Shown here: piece after piece, positions 27,645 through 35,908 of the stretch
Numbering within the stretch: the first letter of the stretch is position 1
Layout of the letters: each line of letters opens with the position of its first letter
NCBI RefSeq assembly: GCF_024448895.1
Contig: NZ_JAMOIC010000002.1
Location: 310,001 to 374,000 of the forward strand
Direction: 5' to 3'
Length of the DNA: 64,000 nt
Source of the DNA: Stutzerimonas stutzeri
Lineage (GTDB): Bacteria; Pseudomonadota; Gammaproteobacteria; Pseudomonadales; Pseudomonadaceae
The notes under the pieces: generated by a model
What the model saw: only the letters and a program-made list of their open reading frames with translations
The model's database searches: none
What the model was told of the DNA's origin: nothing
Translations under genes and position numbers: made by a program

Positions 27645-28231
27645 GTCTGGCGCAGGCGCGGCACTGGGTGTTCGATATGGACGGCACCCTGACGCTGGCC
27701 GTGCATGATTTCCCCGCGATCAAGCGGGCGCTCGAAATTCCCGAGGAGGACGACATCCTCCACCATCTTGCCGCGCTCCCGGCTGAGGAAGCAGCAGGCA
27801 AACGCGCCTGGTTACTTGAGCATGAGCGCGAGCTCGCCTATGCCGCCGCGCCGGCGCCTGGTGCGCGTGAGCTGTTGCATGCGTTGCGTGATCGAGGGTG
27901 TCGTCTCGGCGTGCTCACGCGCAATGCGCACGAGCTGGCGCTGGTCACTTTGCAAGCGGTGGGCATGGGCGACTGCTTTGCCAGCGAAGACATTCTCGGG
28001 CGAGACGAGGCGCCGCCGAAACCCGATCCCGGTGGCTTGCTGCATCTGGCGGAAAAATGGTTGGTTGAGCCAAGCGCGCTGGTCATGGTGGGCGACTATC
28101 GCTTCGATCTGGAATGCGCGCGTGCTGCCGGTGCGCGCGCGGTGCTGGTCAATCTTCTGGAAAATCCGTGGCCGGAACTGACCGAATTGCACGCGCGTGA
28201 CTGCGCGGAGCTGCTGCGGTCGTTGGGCTGA
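27641..28231 (+). CDS. HAD-superfamily phosphatase (HAD-IA)
   Basis: A 196-residue haloacid-dehalogenase-fold hydrolase. Motif I is FDMDGTLT near residue 12, motif II is LTRNAHE, motif III has Lys in PPKPDPGG, and motif IV is MVGDYRFDLECARAAG. The small cap domain implies a phosphoglycolate-phosphatase-like enzyme. The ATG overlaps the tesB stop; the longer upstream frame inside tesB is rejected. The substrate is unknown. Confidence 0.88.
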   Translation: MSLAQARHWVFDMDGTLTLAVHDFPAIKRALEIPEEDDILHHLAALPAEEAAGKRAWLLEHERELAYAAAPAPGARELLHALRDRGCRLGVLTRNAHELALVTLQAVGMGDCFASEDILGRDEAPPKPDPGGLLHLAEKWLVEPSALVMVGDYRFDLECARAAGARAVLVNLLENPWPELTELHARDCAELLRSLG

Positions 28232-28315
28232 GGCGCGAATCTTTGCTGAACACGGGTTCAGCTTCGATGGGTATCGCAGGCTCAACCCATCCTACGGATC
28301 AGTCCACTGCACGTC
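28232..28315. repeat. Inverted fragment of the dispersed repeat
   Basis: Just after the HAD gene, ATGGGTATCGCAGGCTCAAC followed by CCATCCTACG (28267-28296) is an inverted, shortened copy of the CGTAGGATGGCGTTGAGCGCAGCGATACCCAT word that recurs at about 28410-28441. It forms the outer left edge of the ybbN-distal repeat block. No gene is supported here. Confidence 0.6.
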
Positions 28316-28546
28316 GTAGGGTGGATCCAGCTTCACCGATCCACCGAGCGGTGGCACAGGTGGATGAAAAGAGCGTCATCCACCCTACGACGGATCAGTT
28401 CACTGCACGTCGTAGGATGGCGTTGAGCGCAGCGATACCCATCGATCCCTGCCTGAGAATCAATAAAGCGCCTGGTAGAGCCTGCGGCGGTAGATGGTGA
28501 CCAGTGGGTGATCGCTACCCAGGAGGTCAAACACCTGCAGCAGCTC
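28316..28546. repeat. Tandem repeat copy 1, includes a ybbN 3' fragment
   Basis: First of three tandem blocks of about 225 bp. It begins with an imperfect palindrome (GTAGGGTGGATC ... GATGAAAAGAGCGTCATCCACCCTAC), continues through GTCGTAGGATGGCGTTGAGC, and ends with 85 bases (28460-28544) equivalent to the last 27 codons plus stop of ybbN on the minus strand. In this copy the ybbN-like frame stays open and nearly all differences from the real gene are synonymous (one Thr to Ile change). Confidence 0.88.
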
Positions 28547-28771
28547 GTAAGGGTGGATCTCGCTTCACCGATCAACCGGGCGTTGGCACAGGTGTATGAA
28601 AAGAGCGTCATCCACCCTACGGATCAGTTCACTTCGCGTCGTAGGATGGCGTTGAGCGGAGCGATACCCATCAATCCATTTGAGATCAATAAAGCGCCTG
28701 GTCCAGCCTGCGGCGGTAGGTGGTGACCAGTGGGGATCGCTGTCGTGCAAGTCGACCACCTGCAGCAGCTT
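28547..28771. repeat. Tandem repeat copy 2, decayed ybbN 3' fragment
   Basis: Second block of the array, with the same palindrome, linker and ybbN-derived tail (28686-28770). The tail has lost one base (TGGGGATC where the gene has CGGGTGATC), which shifts the frame, plus several substitutions, so it is a dead fragment. The spacing from the copy 1 ybbN stop to this one is 226 bases. Confidence 0.88.
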
Positions 28772-28995
28772 CATAGGGTGGATCCCGCTTCACCGATCCA
28801 CCGAGCGGTGGGAAAGGTGGATGAAAAGAGCGTCATACACCCTACGGATCAGGTCACTTCGCGTCGTAGGATGGCGTTGAGCGCAGCGATACCCATTAAT
28901 CCATTTGAGATCAATACAGCGCCTGATACAGCCTGCGGCGGTAGGTGGTGACCAGCGGGTGATCGCTGCCGAGCAGGTCGAACACCTGCAGCAGC
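28772..28995. repeat. Tandem repeat copy 3, joins the real ybbN 3' end
   Basis: Third block. Its palindrome and linker (28772-28910) lie directly against the genuine ybbN stop (28911-28913), and its last 85 bases are the true 3' end of ybbN. The stop-to-stop distance from copy 2 is 225 bases. This shows the repeat unit arose by amplifying the gene terminus together with the neighbouring extragenic element. Confidence 0.88.
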
Positions 28996-29780
28996 GTCTT
29001 GTGCGGCAGCCCCTCGGCGTATCCGCGATTGCGCACGAACAGCTTCAACAGCCCTTCCAATGCGGCCTCGTGCTGCTGGCGCGCCAGTTGCTGAATGGTC
29101 AGCTGATAGGCGGCTTCATCGTCGTCGGCGTTCTGTGCGAGACGGCTTTTGAGGTCGGCGACTTCTGGCAGATCATTGGCTTGGCGAAGAAAAGTCAGCT
29201 GAGCCCGAGCGCCGGCCAGCGCCTGCTTGTGTTCGTCGCCTTTCACTGCATTGAGCACCGTTTCGGCTTCGCCCAATTCTCCACGCTCTGCCAGGCAGCG
29301 CGCATAGAGAATCAGCGCTGCTGCGTTTTCGTTGTCCTCGGTCAGCAACTGCTTGAGCAGCGCTTCCGCGTCACCGATACGGCCTTCGGCGAACATTGCC
29401 TGTGCAGACTCCAGCAGATCGGCTTCAGGCTCGGCGGGTGCCGGTACGTGCGGTGCCAGCATCGCGCGAATCGCTGATTCGGGTTGAGCGCCCGCGAAAC
29501 CATCTACCGGCTGACCATCCTTGAACAGCACCACCGTGGGCAAGCTGCGCACGCCGAAGCGGGCGACCACGTCCTGTTCGATGTCGCAGTTGACTTTCGC
29601 CAAAACCAGCTCGCCCTGATATTCCTCGGTGATCTTCGCCAGCAGGGGCATCAACGCTTTGCACGGCGCGCACCATTCGGCCCAGAAATCCACCAGCACC
29701 GGTTTATGAAAGGAGTTTTCCAACACCAGCTGCTCGAAGTTGGCGCCGGTGACGTCGAAGATATAGGGAGTCTGGCTCAT
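28911..29780 (-). CDS. ybbN: Co-chaperone YbbN/CnoX, thioredoxin-TPR protein
   Basis: A 289-residue protein with an N-terminal thioredoxin domain (1-110; active site WCAPC with Cys37 and Cys40) and a C-terminal TPR-like helical region (about 120-289). E. coli CnoX is a chaperone/redox holdase that hands substrates to GroEL and DnaK; there the active site is altered, whereas here the CxxC pair is intact, so oxidoreductase activity is likely. The final 27 codons are duplicated twice downstream as part of a tandem repeat array. The upstream gap is about 90 bases to the ThpR gene stop. Confidence 0.9.
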   Translation of the reverse strand: MSQTPYIFDVTGANFEQLVLENSFHKPVLVDFWAEWCAPCKALMPLLAKITEEYQGELVLAKVNCDIEQDVVARFGVRSLPTVVLFKDGQPVDGFAGAQPESAIRAMLAPHVPAPAEPEADLLESAQAMFAEGRIGDAEALLKQLLTEDNENAAALILYARCLAERGELGEAETVLNAVKGDEHKQALAGARAQLTFLRQANDLPEVADLKSRLAQNADDDEAAYQLTIQQLARQQHEAALEGLLKLFVRNRGYAEGLPHKTLLQVFDLLGSDHPLVTTYRRRLYQALY

Positions 29781-29869
29781 CGGAAGTCTCGGAATATGCG
29801 CGTGCGATAAAGGCGAGCATCTTATGTGGGGGCGATGCTGAGCGGAAGCAAGTGGCTAGGTCGTATTGG

Positions 29870-30403
29870 TCAGTCGCTCGGCGCAGTCAGCACCCAGTGC
29901 GCCAATTCATCGTAGTGCACGCCGCCGCTGAGGTTTTCCGAGCGGAACAGACCGAAGCGATCCACACGCCATTCGAATTCTGGCGAAGCGGTGCTTGGCT
30001 GCAGCGCATCGGCCTCGCGCGCCAGCGTCACGTGCGGCAGAAATGACCGCGAATCGAGCGCGACGCCCAGCGCGGACAGCCCGCTGCGCAAGTCTTCGAC
30101 CAGATGAAGCAAGGCTGGCGGGACCTGGCTGGGCGTCAGACAGAGGAAGCTGTGGCCGATCGTCTGCACCTGATTCAGGCGCAGGGTGAAGGCATTGCCG
30201 TGCAACAGATCACCTAGCTGACTCAAGCCGTTCAGGACCGTGGCGGGCTGACTGCCAAGAAAGGCCAGGGTGAGGTGCAGGTTGTTTTTCAGAACAGGTC
30301 GACCGCGGAGATTGTGGCTGTCGCGCCAGCTGCAAATATTTGCTGCCAGCCCGGGCGGGCAGGGCAAGGCGAAGAACAGGCGCAGTGGTTTCTCGCTTGG
30401 CAT
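29870..30403 (-). CDS. thpR: RNA 2',3'-cyclic phosphodiesterase ThpR
   Basis: A 177-residue 2H-phosphoesterase (LigT family) that opens 2',3'-cyclic phosphates on RNA ends. The two HxTx motifs are HLTL (His43) and HVTL (His124), at normal spacing. ATG 30403 is chosen because GGAG lies nine bases upstream; a GTG at 30430 is possible. It lies 33 bases after the methyltransferase gene on the same strand, probably in one operon with it and the lipoprotein gene. Confidence 0.9.
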   Translation of the reverse strand: MPSEKPLRLFFALPCPPGLAANICSWRDSHNLRGRPVLKNNLHLTLAFLGSQPATVLNGLSQLGDLLHGNAFTLRLNQVQTIGHSFLCLTPSQVPPALLHLVEDLRSGLSALGVALDSRSFLPHVTLAREADALQPSTASPEFEWRVDRFGLFRSENLSGGVHYDELAHWVLTAPSD

Positions 30404-30436
30404 GGCTGGCTTCTCCGCTACTCCGGACACGAAAGC

Positions 30437-31117
30437 TTAGCTGGCGATTTGCGCCTCAGCTGCGGCAGGCCGGCTGGCCTGATAAAGGCTGACCCGGCGA
30501 AATTCCGCAGGCTCGGCCAGATCCGGCCAGGTGCAGGCATCGAATACATCCAGGCGCTCGTACAGCGGGTGCTGAAAATCGCGGACGCGGGAGTCGGCAA
30601 CCAGCGCAACCTGGCCGCGGCTGAGAAATTGGTCCAGCAAGGGCAGGTTGGCGCGGTCATAGAGCACATCGGCCACGATGATCATGTCGTAACGGTCCGC
30701 TTCTGCGAAAAAGTCCGTCGAGTAGCTCAGTCGAACACCGTTCAGGTCAGCGTTGGCGCGGCAGGCGGCCAGGGCCAGCGGGTCGAGGTCACAGGCCACC
30801 ACTTCCGCAGCTCCGGCTTTGGCCGCTGCGATGGCGGCTATGCCTGAGCCCGAGCCAAAATCCAGCACGCGCTTGCCGCGCACTCGTTCGGGGTTTGCTG
30901 CGAGCCAGCGCGCCAATACCAGGCCGCTAGCCCAGCAGAAACACCAGTACGGCGGCTCGTCGAGAATCCGGCGGGTTTCCTCGGGGCTGAAGGCGCGCTC
31001 CATATTCGCGGCATCGATCAGCCACAGGCGTACATCGGTACCGGGCAGCGATTCGACAGACAGGCGGGCGTCGCCCAGCAGGTCAGTCAGGGCAACCTGC
31101 AGTTCAGCCGGTGGCAT
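30437..31117 (-). CDS. Class I SAM methyltransferase, ETFB-lysine-MTase-like
   Basis: A 226-residue Rossmann methyltransferase. Motif I is [16 protein letters not shown], with an acidic residue in [11 protein letters not shown] and [14 protein letters not shown] as the post-motif typical of protein-lysine methyltransferases of the METTL20/ETFBKMT group. The ATG at 31117 overlaps the lipoprotein stop (TGATG), so translation is coupled. Bacterial homologues methylate electron-transfer flavoprotein beta, but the target here is inferred. Confidence 0.78.
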   Translation of the reverse strand: MPPAELQVALTDLLGDARLSVESLPGTDVRLWLIDAANMERAFSPEETRRILDEPPYWCFCWASGLVLARWLAANPERVRGKRVLDFGSGSGIAAIAAAKAGAAEVVACDLDPLALAACRANADLNGVRLSYSTDFFAEADRYDMIIVADVLYDRANLPLLDQFLSRGQVALVADSRVRDFQHPLYERLDVFDACTWPDLAEPAEFRRVSLYQASRPAAAEAQIAS

Positions 31118-31545
31118 CAAGGCGCGGGCACCAGGCGCAGCGGGCCTAGTGATTGACTGGCCGAGCTGGTGACCTCAACGGCCGGCAGACGCATGATCAG
31201 TTGGCCCGATCGCGTCACTCGACCCCGCAGCTCTACCTGTTGTTCTTTCGGGAATTCCTCGGCGTTGAACTTGAGAATGAAGGGCAGCTCGGTTCCGCGA
31301 CCTTGCAGCTGAACATTGCTGAGCAGGCGGTCAGGCTGGTCCCGACGGTTGACCTCCAACAGGGCCAGTTCGACCTCGCTGTCAGCCGGTACGCCGATCA
31401 GGCTACCGTGCAGCTCGTGCATCAGAGTGGTCTCCTGCGGCAGCTCCTCGAAGGTCACGGGGGCGGTCGGCCGCTGGGTCTGCTGGCTGGAACAGCCAAC
31501 CAGCATCACTATCAAAGCGGGCAGAACAAATGGGCGTAACTGCAC
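31117..31545 (-). CDS. YbaY-like lipoprotein
   Basis: A 142-residue secreted lipoprotein. A hydrophobic leader ends in a lipobox LVGC with Cys18 as the acylation site. The mature part has a YbaY-like beta-barrel pattern ([40 protein letters not shown]). The start is taken as GTG 31545, since GGAG lies six bases upstream; a TTG at 31557 also keeps the frame. It heads the lipoprotein-methyltransferase-thpR string and diverges from nrdR. Confidence 0.78.
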   Translation of the reverse strand: MQLRPFVLPALIVMLVGCSSQQTQRPTAPVTFEELPQETTLMHELHGSLIGVPADSEVELALLEVNRRDQPDRLLSNVQLQGRGTELPFILKFNAEEFPKEQQVELRGRVTRSGQLIMRLPAVEVTSSASQSLGPLRLVPAP

Positions 31546-31601
31546 GGAGAACTCCAAAACGTGGCGTTAATGCGCGCCTGTATAGCAACAATCCGCTCGA
31601 T

Positions 31602-31629
31602 TTGTCTTGCCGGCGTGATGCGCTACCAT
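31602..31629 (+). promoter_or_regulatory. Putative sigma70 promoter of nrdR
   Basis: TTGTCT (31602-31607) and TACCAT (31624-31629) are separated by 16 bases and lie 31 bases before the nrdR ATG. The match is moderate and based on inspection only. Confidence 0.45.
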
Positions 31630-31659
31630 GGCCCTCCCGATGTCTGACAGCTCTAACCT

Positions 31660-32127
31660 ATGCATTGTCCCTTCTGTGGTGCACATGACACCAAAGTCAT
31701 CGATTCGCGCCTGGTAGCCGAGGGCGATCAGGTGCGCCGGCGCCGTGAATGCCTCGCCTGCGGCGAGCGTTTCACCACCTTCGAAACGGCCGAGTTGGTC
31801 ATGCCGCGGCTGATCAAGCAGGACGGCAGCCGCCAGCCGTTCGACGAAGAGAAATTGCGCGCCGGCATGCAGCGCGCGCTGGAAAAGCGCCCGGTCAGCG
31901 TCGAACGCCTGGAAGAGGCCATCGCCCATATCAAACATCGGCTGCGCGCAACCGGCGAGCGCGAGATCAAGTCGCGCGTGCTCGGCGAACTGGTGATGGT
32001 CGAGTTGCAGAAGCTTGATGAAGTCGCCTACATCCGCTTTGCATCGGTCTACCGCCGCTTTCAGGATCTCAACGAATTCCGCGAGGAAATCGAACGCCTG
32101 TCACGCGAGCCTGTAAAAACCGAATGA
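31660..32127 (+). CDS. nrdR: Transcriptional repressor NrdR
   Basis: A 155-residue nucleotide-sensing repressor of ribonucleotide reductase genes. The zinc ribbon is formed by CPFCG (3-7) and CLACGERF (31-38), followed by an ATP-cone domain ([20 protein letters not shown]). The length equals the family norm. Its stop overlaps the ribD ATG (ATGA), the common nrdR-ribD arrangement of proteobacteria. Confidence 0.97.
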   Translation: MHCPFCGAHDTKVIDSRLVAEGDQVRRRRECLACGERFTTFETAELVMPRLIKQDGSRQPFDEEKLRAGMQRALEKRPVSVERLEEAIAHIKHRLRATGEREIKSRVLGELVMVELQKLDEVAYIRFASVYRRFQDLNEFREEIERLSREPVKTE

Positions 32128-33233
32128 GCACCAACGATCACGCCTGGATGGCCCTGGCGCTGCAGCTGGCACGCAAAGGGCTGTACTCCACGCATCCGAA
32201 CCCACGCGTTGGCTGCGTCATCGTCAAGGATGGCGAGCTCATCGGCGAGGGTTGGCATGTTCGTGCTGGCGAGCCGCACGCTGAAGTCCATGCCCTGCGC
32301 CAGGCCGGAGATCGCGCGCAGGGTGCCACTGCTTACGTCACCCTCGAGCCTTGCAGTCATCACGGGCGCACGCCGCCCTGCGCCGAGGCTTTGGTCGAGG
32401 CAGGCGTCAGCCGTGTGGTCGCTGCGATGCAGGACCCGAATCCTCAGGTCGCCGGACGTGGTCTCGAGCGCTTGCGCAGCGCCGGTATAGAGGTGGCGAG
32501 CGGGGTGCTGGAGGCTGATGCCCGCGCACTGAACGTTGGTTTCATCAAACGCATGGAATCCGGCTTGCCTTACCTGCGGGCCAAGCTTGCCATGAGCCTG
32601 GATGGCCGCACCGCGATGGCCAGTGGTGAAAGCCAATGGATCACCGGCCCTGCCGCCCGTGCCGAAGTGCAGCGGCTACGCGCGCAATCGAGCGTGGTAC
32701 TGACAGGTGCCGATACGGTGTTGATGGATCAGGCCCGCCTGACCGTGCGCGCAGCTGAGCTAGGGCTCGATGAGGGCCTGACCGCATTAGCCATTCAGCG
32801 GCCGCCGCTGCGGGTGATGGTAGACGGACAGCTGCGCGTGCCGCTGGATGCGCCGTTTTTTCAGGCAGGCCCGGCGCTGGTAGCAAGTACCCGAGCGGAC
32901 CTCGCAGCCGATTACCAGTCGGCTGGTCACGAGCTGCTTACGATGATGAGTGAGTCAGGGCGAGTCGATCTGGCCGGCCTGCTGCGTCAGTTAGCCGAAC
33001 GCGGCGCCAACGAAGTCCTGCTCGAAGCCGGGCCGCGCCTTGCTGGGGCGTTTGCGGCGCTAGGGCTGGTCGATGAATACCAGCTATTCATCGCCGCCAA
33101 GTTTCTCGGCTCATCGGCTCGGCCCTTGCTGGATCTGCCGTTGGAGCGCATGAGCGAGGCGCGAGAACTGCAGATCAAGGACATCCGCGCAATTGGCGAT
33201 GACTGGAAAATCGTCGCGGTGCCGTTGGGCTGA
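32124..33233 (+). CDS. ribD: Riboflavin deaminase/reductase RibD
   Basis: A 369-residue bifunctional enzyme for the second and third riboflavin steps. The zinc deaminase domain (1 to about 145) has HAEVHAL and [11 protein letters not shown]; the reductase domain (about 148-369) has [15 protein letters not shown] and [10 protein letters not shown]. It is separated from the ribE operon by two leftward genes and the FMN riboswitch, so its expression is probably tied to nrdR and not to FMN. Confidence 0.96.
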   Translation: MSTNDHAWMALALQLARKGLYSTHPNPRVGCVIVKDGELIGEGWHVRAGEPHAEVHALRQAGDRAQGATAYVTLEPCSHHGRTPPCAEALVEAGVSRVVAAMQDPNPQVAGRGLERLRSAGIEVASGVLEADARALNVGFIKRMESGLPYLRAKLAMSLDGRTAMASGESQWITGPAARAEVQRLRAQSSVVLTGADTVLMDQARLTVRAAELGLDEGLTALAIQRPPLRVMVDGQLRVPLDAPFFQAGPALVASTRADLAADYQSAGHELLTMMSESGRVDLAGLLRQLAERGANEVLLEAGPRLAGAFAALGLVDEYQLFIAAKFLGSSARPLLDLPLERMSEARELQIKDIRAIGDDWKIVAVPLG

Positions 33234-33242
33234 AGCCCGATC

Positions 33243-33725
33243 TCATTCGATGCCGATCTTCGTGTCGTACAGTGTGAAACCCCGAGCCTGGTAGTTCTGC
33301 AGCGCGCTCGGGTGATCGAGGGTGCAGGTGTGTACCCAAACGCGTCGGGCCCCAGGCCACCCCCAGGCACTTGTGATCGCGTGGCTGAGCAGGCCGCCGC
33401 CAAAGCCGCGGCCGAAGAAGCTGGCCTCCAGTCCGAAATAGAGTATCTCCACGTCGTCGCCCTGACGGCGCAACTCGTAATAGCCCGCGATGGCGCCTCG
33501 GTGATAGGCGACCCAGGTGCGGTGATCCGGACCTTCGATCTCTTGTTGCCAGACGTCGTCCGGCTGGTCGAGCCTTTCGGTCCATTGCCAAGGGCCGCCG
33601 ATGAGTCGATATAAAAACTGGTTGTAGCGGTATTGCTTTATTTCGCACTCGCTGACGAATAAGTCCTGCGGCACTGGCTTCGCCCGTAGCTGAGACGGGT
33701 CCGTCATTTCCAGGTAGTAAGTCAC
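33243..33725 (-). CDS. GNAT-family N-acetyltransferase
   Basis: A roughly 160-residue acetyltransferase. VEILYFGLEASFFGRGFGGGLLSHA forms the acetyl-CoA loop, and TCTLDHPSALQNYQARGF is the C-terminal GNAT signature. The start is uncertain: GTG 33725 (then TYYLEMTDPSQLR, a common family N terminus) is preferred over ATG 33707. It converges on ribD with a nine-base gap. Substrate unknown. Confidence 0.78.
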   Translation of the reverse strand: MTYYLEMTDPSQLRAKPVPQDLFVSECEIKQYRYNQFLYRLIGGPWQWTERLDQPDDVWQQEIEGPDHRTWVAYHRGAIAGYYELRRQGDDVEILYFGLEASFFGRGFGGGLLSHAITSAWGWPGARRVWVHTCTLDHPSALQNYQARGFTLYDTKIGIE

Positions 33726-33863
33726 CGTTTGATCAGTCAATGCAGAACCCCATCGGCTTGTGCTGAGAAGAAGACGAGGCAGGATACTCGAGGCTGACGC
33801 TGCAAATGAACGCTCAAATGCCTCGCCATAACAGCGGCGAGGCATGGCGTTTCCTGGGCGCTG

Positions 33864-34631
33864 TCAGTTGACTGGCCTGAGCCCATTGTGATCCAGCTTG
33901 GCGCGTCGCTTGTTGGTCCCCAACAGAAACCGCGCGACGCCGCTGTCGTAGTGCGGGTTGCCGAAGTGGAACAACACGGTGGCGCGCAGCATCGCCGGGT
34001 CGCATTCATCGTTCGCGTGCAGGCTTCGATAGCCCGAGAACAGATAAAGATTGCCCGGTATCAGCTTCAGTCGGATCGGCTTGAGCCAGCCCCGTCGTAC
34101 GGCGAACGCCACGAGTTTCTGGCTGGCCGTGTTGTGCAGCACGGCCTTTTCGATCACGTTGCGCAGCGCGTTGAAGCCAACCCGACGCGTGTTCGGGAAG
34201 ATGATCAGATCGCCGCAGTGTTCGCCTTCGGTGGGAATGACCAAGGGCAGCAGTGCGGTGACCGCCGTGGCGTCGAAGTGGTAGAAGTGCGATTGGCGAA
34301 GACCCTTGCGGCCCTGCACACAACGAATCACTGGAAAGACCTGCTCCGTTGCAGCCGCCTCGCGGCCGGCCTGAAGTCGGTACAGGGCTGCAAGCATTTC
34401 TTTGAACGGGGCCGAGAGCGTCATCGTGCTCGCAATACAGCCGCTCAGCGCTTCGATCCCGTGCATGGCGAAATACTCGCCGCCATGCCTGGCCGCTTGG
34501 TCGTTGATGTAAGCGCGGGCTTGCTCCAGTTCCTCGGGTGAAATGAAGTTTTCAACGACCGTATAACCGTTGCGGTCGATCTCGGCAGCCTGAACGGCAG
34601 CCATGTTGTCCGTAGCCGTAACCCCTGACAT
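33864..34631 (-). CDS. Phytanoyl-CoA dioxygenase-like 2OG-Fe(II) oxygenase
   Basis: A 255-residue protein with a PhyH-like pattern. The iron ligands are suggested by HFYHFDA (H-x-D), a distal His in YRSLHANDE, and an Arg in MLRATVLFHFG that would bind 2-oxoglutarate. ATG 34631 is the start because AGGAGGG lies six bases upstream; the long upstream frame overlaps the riboflavin leader and is rejected. It diverges from the FMN riboswitch; no functional link to riboflavin is evident. Substrate unknown. Confidence 0.72.
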   Translation of the reverse strand: MSGVTATDNMAAVQAAEIDRNGYTVVENFISPEELEQARAYINDQAARHGGEYFAMHGIEALSGCIASTMTLSAPFKEMLAALYRLQAGREAAATEQVFPVIRCVQGRKGLRQSHFYHFDATAVTALLPLVIPTEGEHCGDLIIFPNTRRVGFNALRNVIEKAVLHNTASQKLVAFAVRRGWLKPIRLKLIPGNLYLFSGYRSLHANDECDPAMLRATVLFHFGNPHYDSGVARFLLGTNKRRAKLDHNGLRPVN

Positions 34632-34958
34632 ACCCATCCCTCCTGGCACATATGAAGGTTCGGAGCGTTCTTCCTGATCGTGTCCTTTGTGCTGCGCGGT
34701 GGGATCGCAAAAAAGCGAGCAGATCCTGGCTCGGCGTGTCGGTACGAAGTGCGGGAGTGACGTTCCATCCTGATCGTCTTGCGCATCGAGCGCGCGCAAT
34801 GAGCGCCGTTGCGATGGGTATGGACAAACAAGCGGAGCGGTAGTTGCTGAGGATGTTAAATAATGTTTCGCAAGCCGTCTGGCATTCAAACGGTCGTTTG
34901 CCGGCTGCAGAATCAGTGCATCTGTGGTAAAAACTGCGCCGGGCCCTGAGGGGCCCAA
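34632..34958. other. Non-coding gap between oxygenase and FMN riboswitch
   Basis: No gene is supported here. The stretch holds divergent promoters by arrangement and, at 34941-34956, a GGGCCC-TGAG-GGGCCC hairpin directly before the riboswitch. No paired -35/-10 with good spacing was found. Confidence 0.5.
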
Positions 34959-35100
34959 CGTTCTCAGGGCGGGGTGCGATTCCCCACCGGCGGTAATGGC
35001 AGTTTTCCTTGCCTAGCCCGCGAGCGCTTGCATTGGCAAGGTCAGCAGACCCGGTGTGATTCCGGGGCCGACGGTATAGTCCGGATGAGAGAGAGCGGGA
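34959..35100 (+). promoter_or_regulatory. FMN riboswitch (RFN element) before ribE
   Basis: The conserved RFN words appear in order: TTCTCAGGGCGGGGTGCGATTC starting at 34961, CCCCACCGGCGGTAAT, GCCCGCGAGCGC, CAGCAGACCCGGTG, and CCGACGGTATAGTCCGGATGAGAGAG ending near 35095. It should sense FMN and repress ribE and the downstream ribBX-ribH genes. Confidence 0.96.
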
Positions 35101-35154
35101 TGCCTCGACGGGCGCCGTTCGTGCGCGCGTCTACTCCCTATCGATCTGCAGCGC

Positions 35155-35176
35155 CCTGTTTTATCCAAAACAGGAG
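35155..35176 (+). promoter_or_regulatory. Possible riboswitch expression platform hairpin
   Basis: CCTGTTTT (35155-35162) pairs perfectly with AAAACAGG (35167-35174) around ATCC. The right arm includes CAGG of the CAGGAG ribosome site at 35171-35176. The stem would hide this site, so FMN control is likely translational; this is inferred from pairing only. Confidence 0.6.
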
Positions 35177-35184
35177 TTCGTCAT

Positions 35185-35235
35185 ATGCATCGTTTCAATA
35201 GCCTTCCGCGGGAGGCCATATGTTCACAGGAATAA
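35185..35235 (+). CDS. Leader peptide upstream of and overlapping ribE
   Basis: A 16-codon ORF beginning MHRFNSLPREA that ends at a TAA (35233-35235), 16 bases inside ribE in another frame. It has its own ribosome site, CAGGAG (35171-35176), eight bases before the ATG and within the hairpin that follows the FMN riboswitch. The ribE ribosome site (GGGAGG, about 35209-35214) lies inside this ORF. Translation of the leader could open or couple to ribE. It is too short to judge by coding statistics. Confidence 0.45.
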   Translation: MHRFNSLPREAICSQE

Positions 35236-35888
35236 TCGAGTCCATCGGCACGATCCGCGCGATGACGCCAAAGGGCGGGGATGTCCGGGTTCTGGTCGAG
35301 ACCGGCAAGCTGGATCTGGCTGACGTCAAGCTCGGCGACAGCATCGCGGTCAATGGCGTCTGCCTGACGGCGGTCGAGTTGCCGGGCAACGGCTTCTGGG
35401 CTGATGTCAGTCGCGAGACGCTGGCGCGCACCGCCTTCATCGATCTGAAAGCAGGCAGCCGAGTCAATCTCGAAAAGGCACTGACGCCGACCAGTCGCCT
35501 CGGTGGGCATCTGGTCAGCGGTCACGTCGACGGTGTCGGCGAAGTGGTCTCACGCGAGGAGAATGCCCGCGCCGTGCAGTTCCGCATCCGTGCGCCGCGT
35601 GAGTTGGCCAAGTACATTGCCCTGAAAGGATCGATTACGGTCGACGGCACCAGCCTGACCGTCAACTCGATCAACGGCGCCGAATTCGAACTCACCATAG
35701 TGCCGCACACCCTGGCTGAAACCATCATGGTTGACTACCGCCCCGGGCGGCAGGTGAATCTGGAAGTGGACCTGTTGGCGCGCTACCTGGAGCGCCTGCT
35801 GATGGGCGACAAGGCGGCCGAGCCGAATGCCTCAGGCCTGACGGAAAGCTTCCTGGCCGAGAATGGCTACCTGAACCCGGCTCGTTAA
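35220..35888 (+). CDS. ribE: Riboflavin synthase alpha subunit RibE
   Basis: A 222-residue dismutase that converts two 6,7-dimethyl-8-ribityllumazine to riboflavin. It has the two-lobed repeat typical of the family: MFTGIIESIGTI at the start of the first lobe and HLVSGHVDGVGEV in the second. GGGAGG lies six bases before the ATG. It is the first full gene after the FMN riboswitch and is followed 20 bases later by ribBX. Confidence 0.96.
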   Translation: MFTGIIESIGTIRAMTPKGGDVRVLVETGKLDLADVKLGDSIAVNGVCLTAVELPGNGFWADVSRETLARTAFIDLKAGSRVNLEKALTPTSRLGGHLVSGHVDGVGEVVSREENARAVQFRIRAPRELAKYIALKGSITVDGTSLTVNSINGAEFELTIVPHTLAETIMVDYRPGRQVNLEVDLLARYLERLLMGDKAAEPNASGLTESFLAENGYLNPAR

Positions 35889-35908
35889 AGAACAGAAGGA
35901 ACGGCCAC

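Noticed and set aside
28243-28951. Three similar small plus-strand frames (85, 72 and 73 codons) in the ybbN repeat block
   Set aside because: They are the same repeat unit read three times; no ribosome site or start conservation, and one contains decayed ybbN sequence.
34632-34958. N-terminal extension of the PhyH-like oxygenase up to 34958
   Set aside because: A strong ribosome site (AGGAGGG) supports ATG 34631, and the extension lacks similarity.
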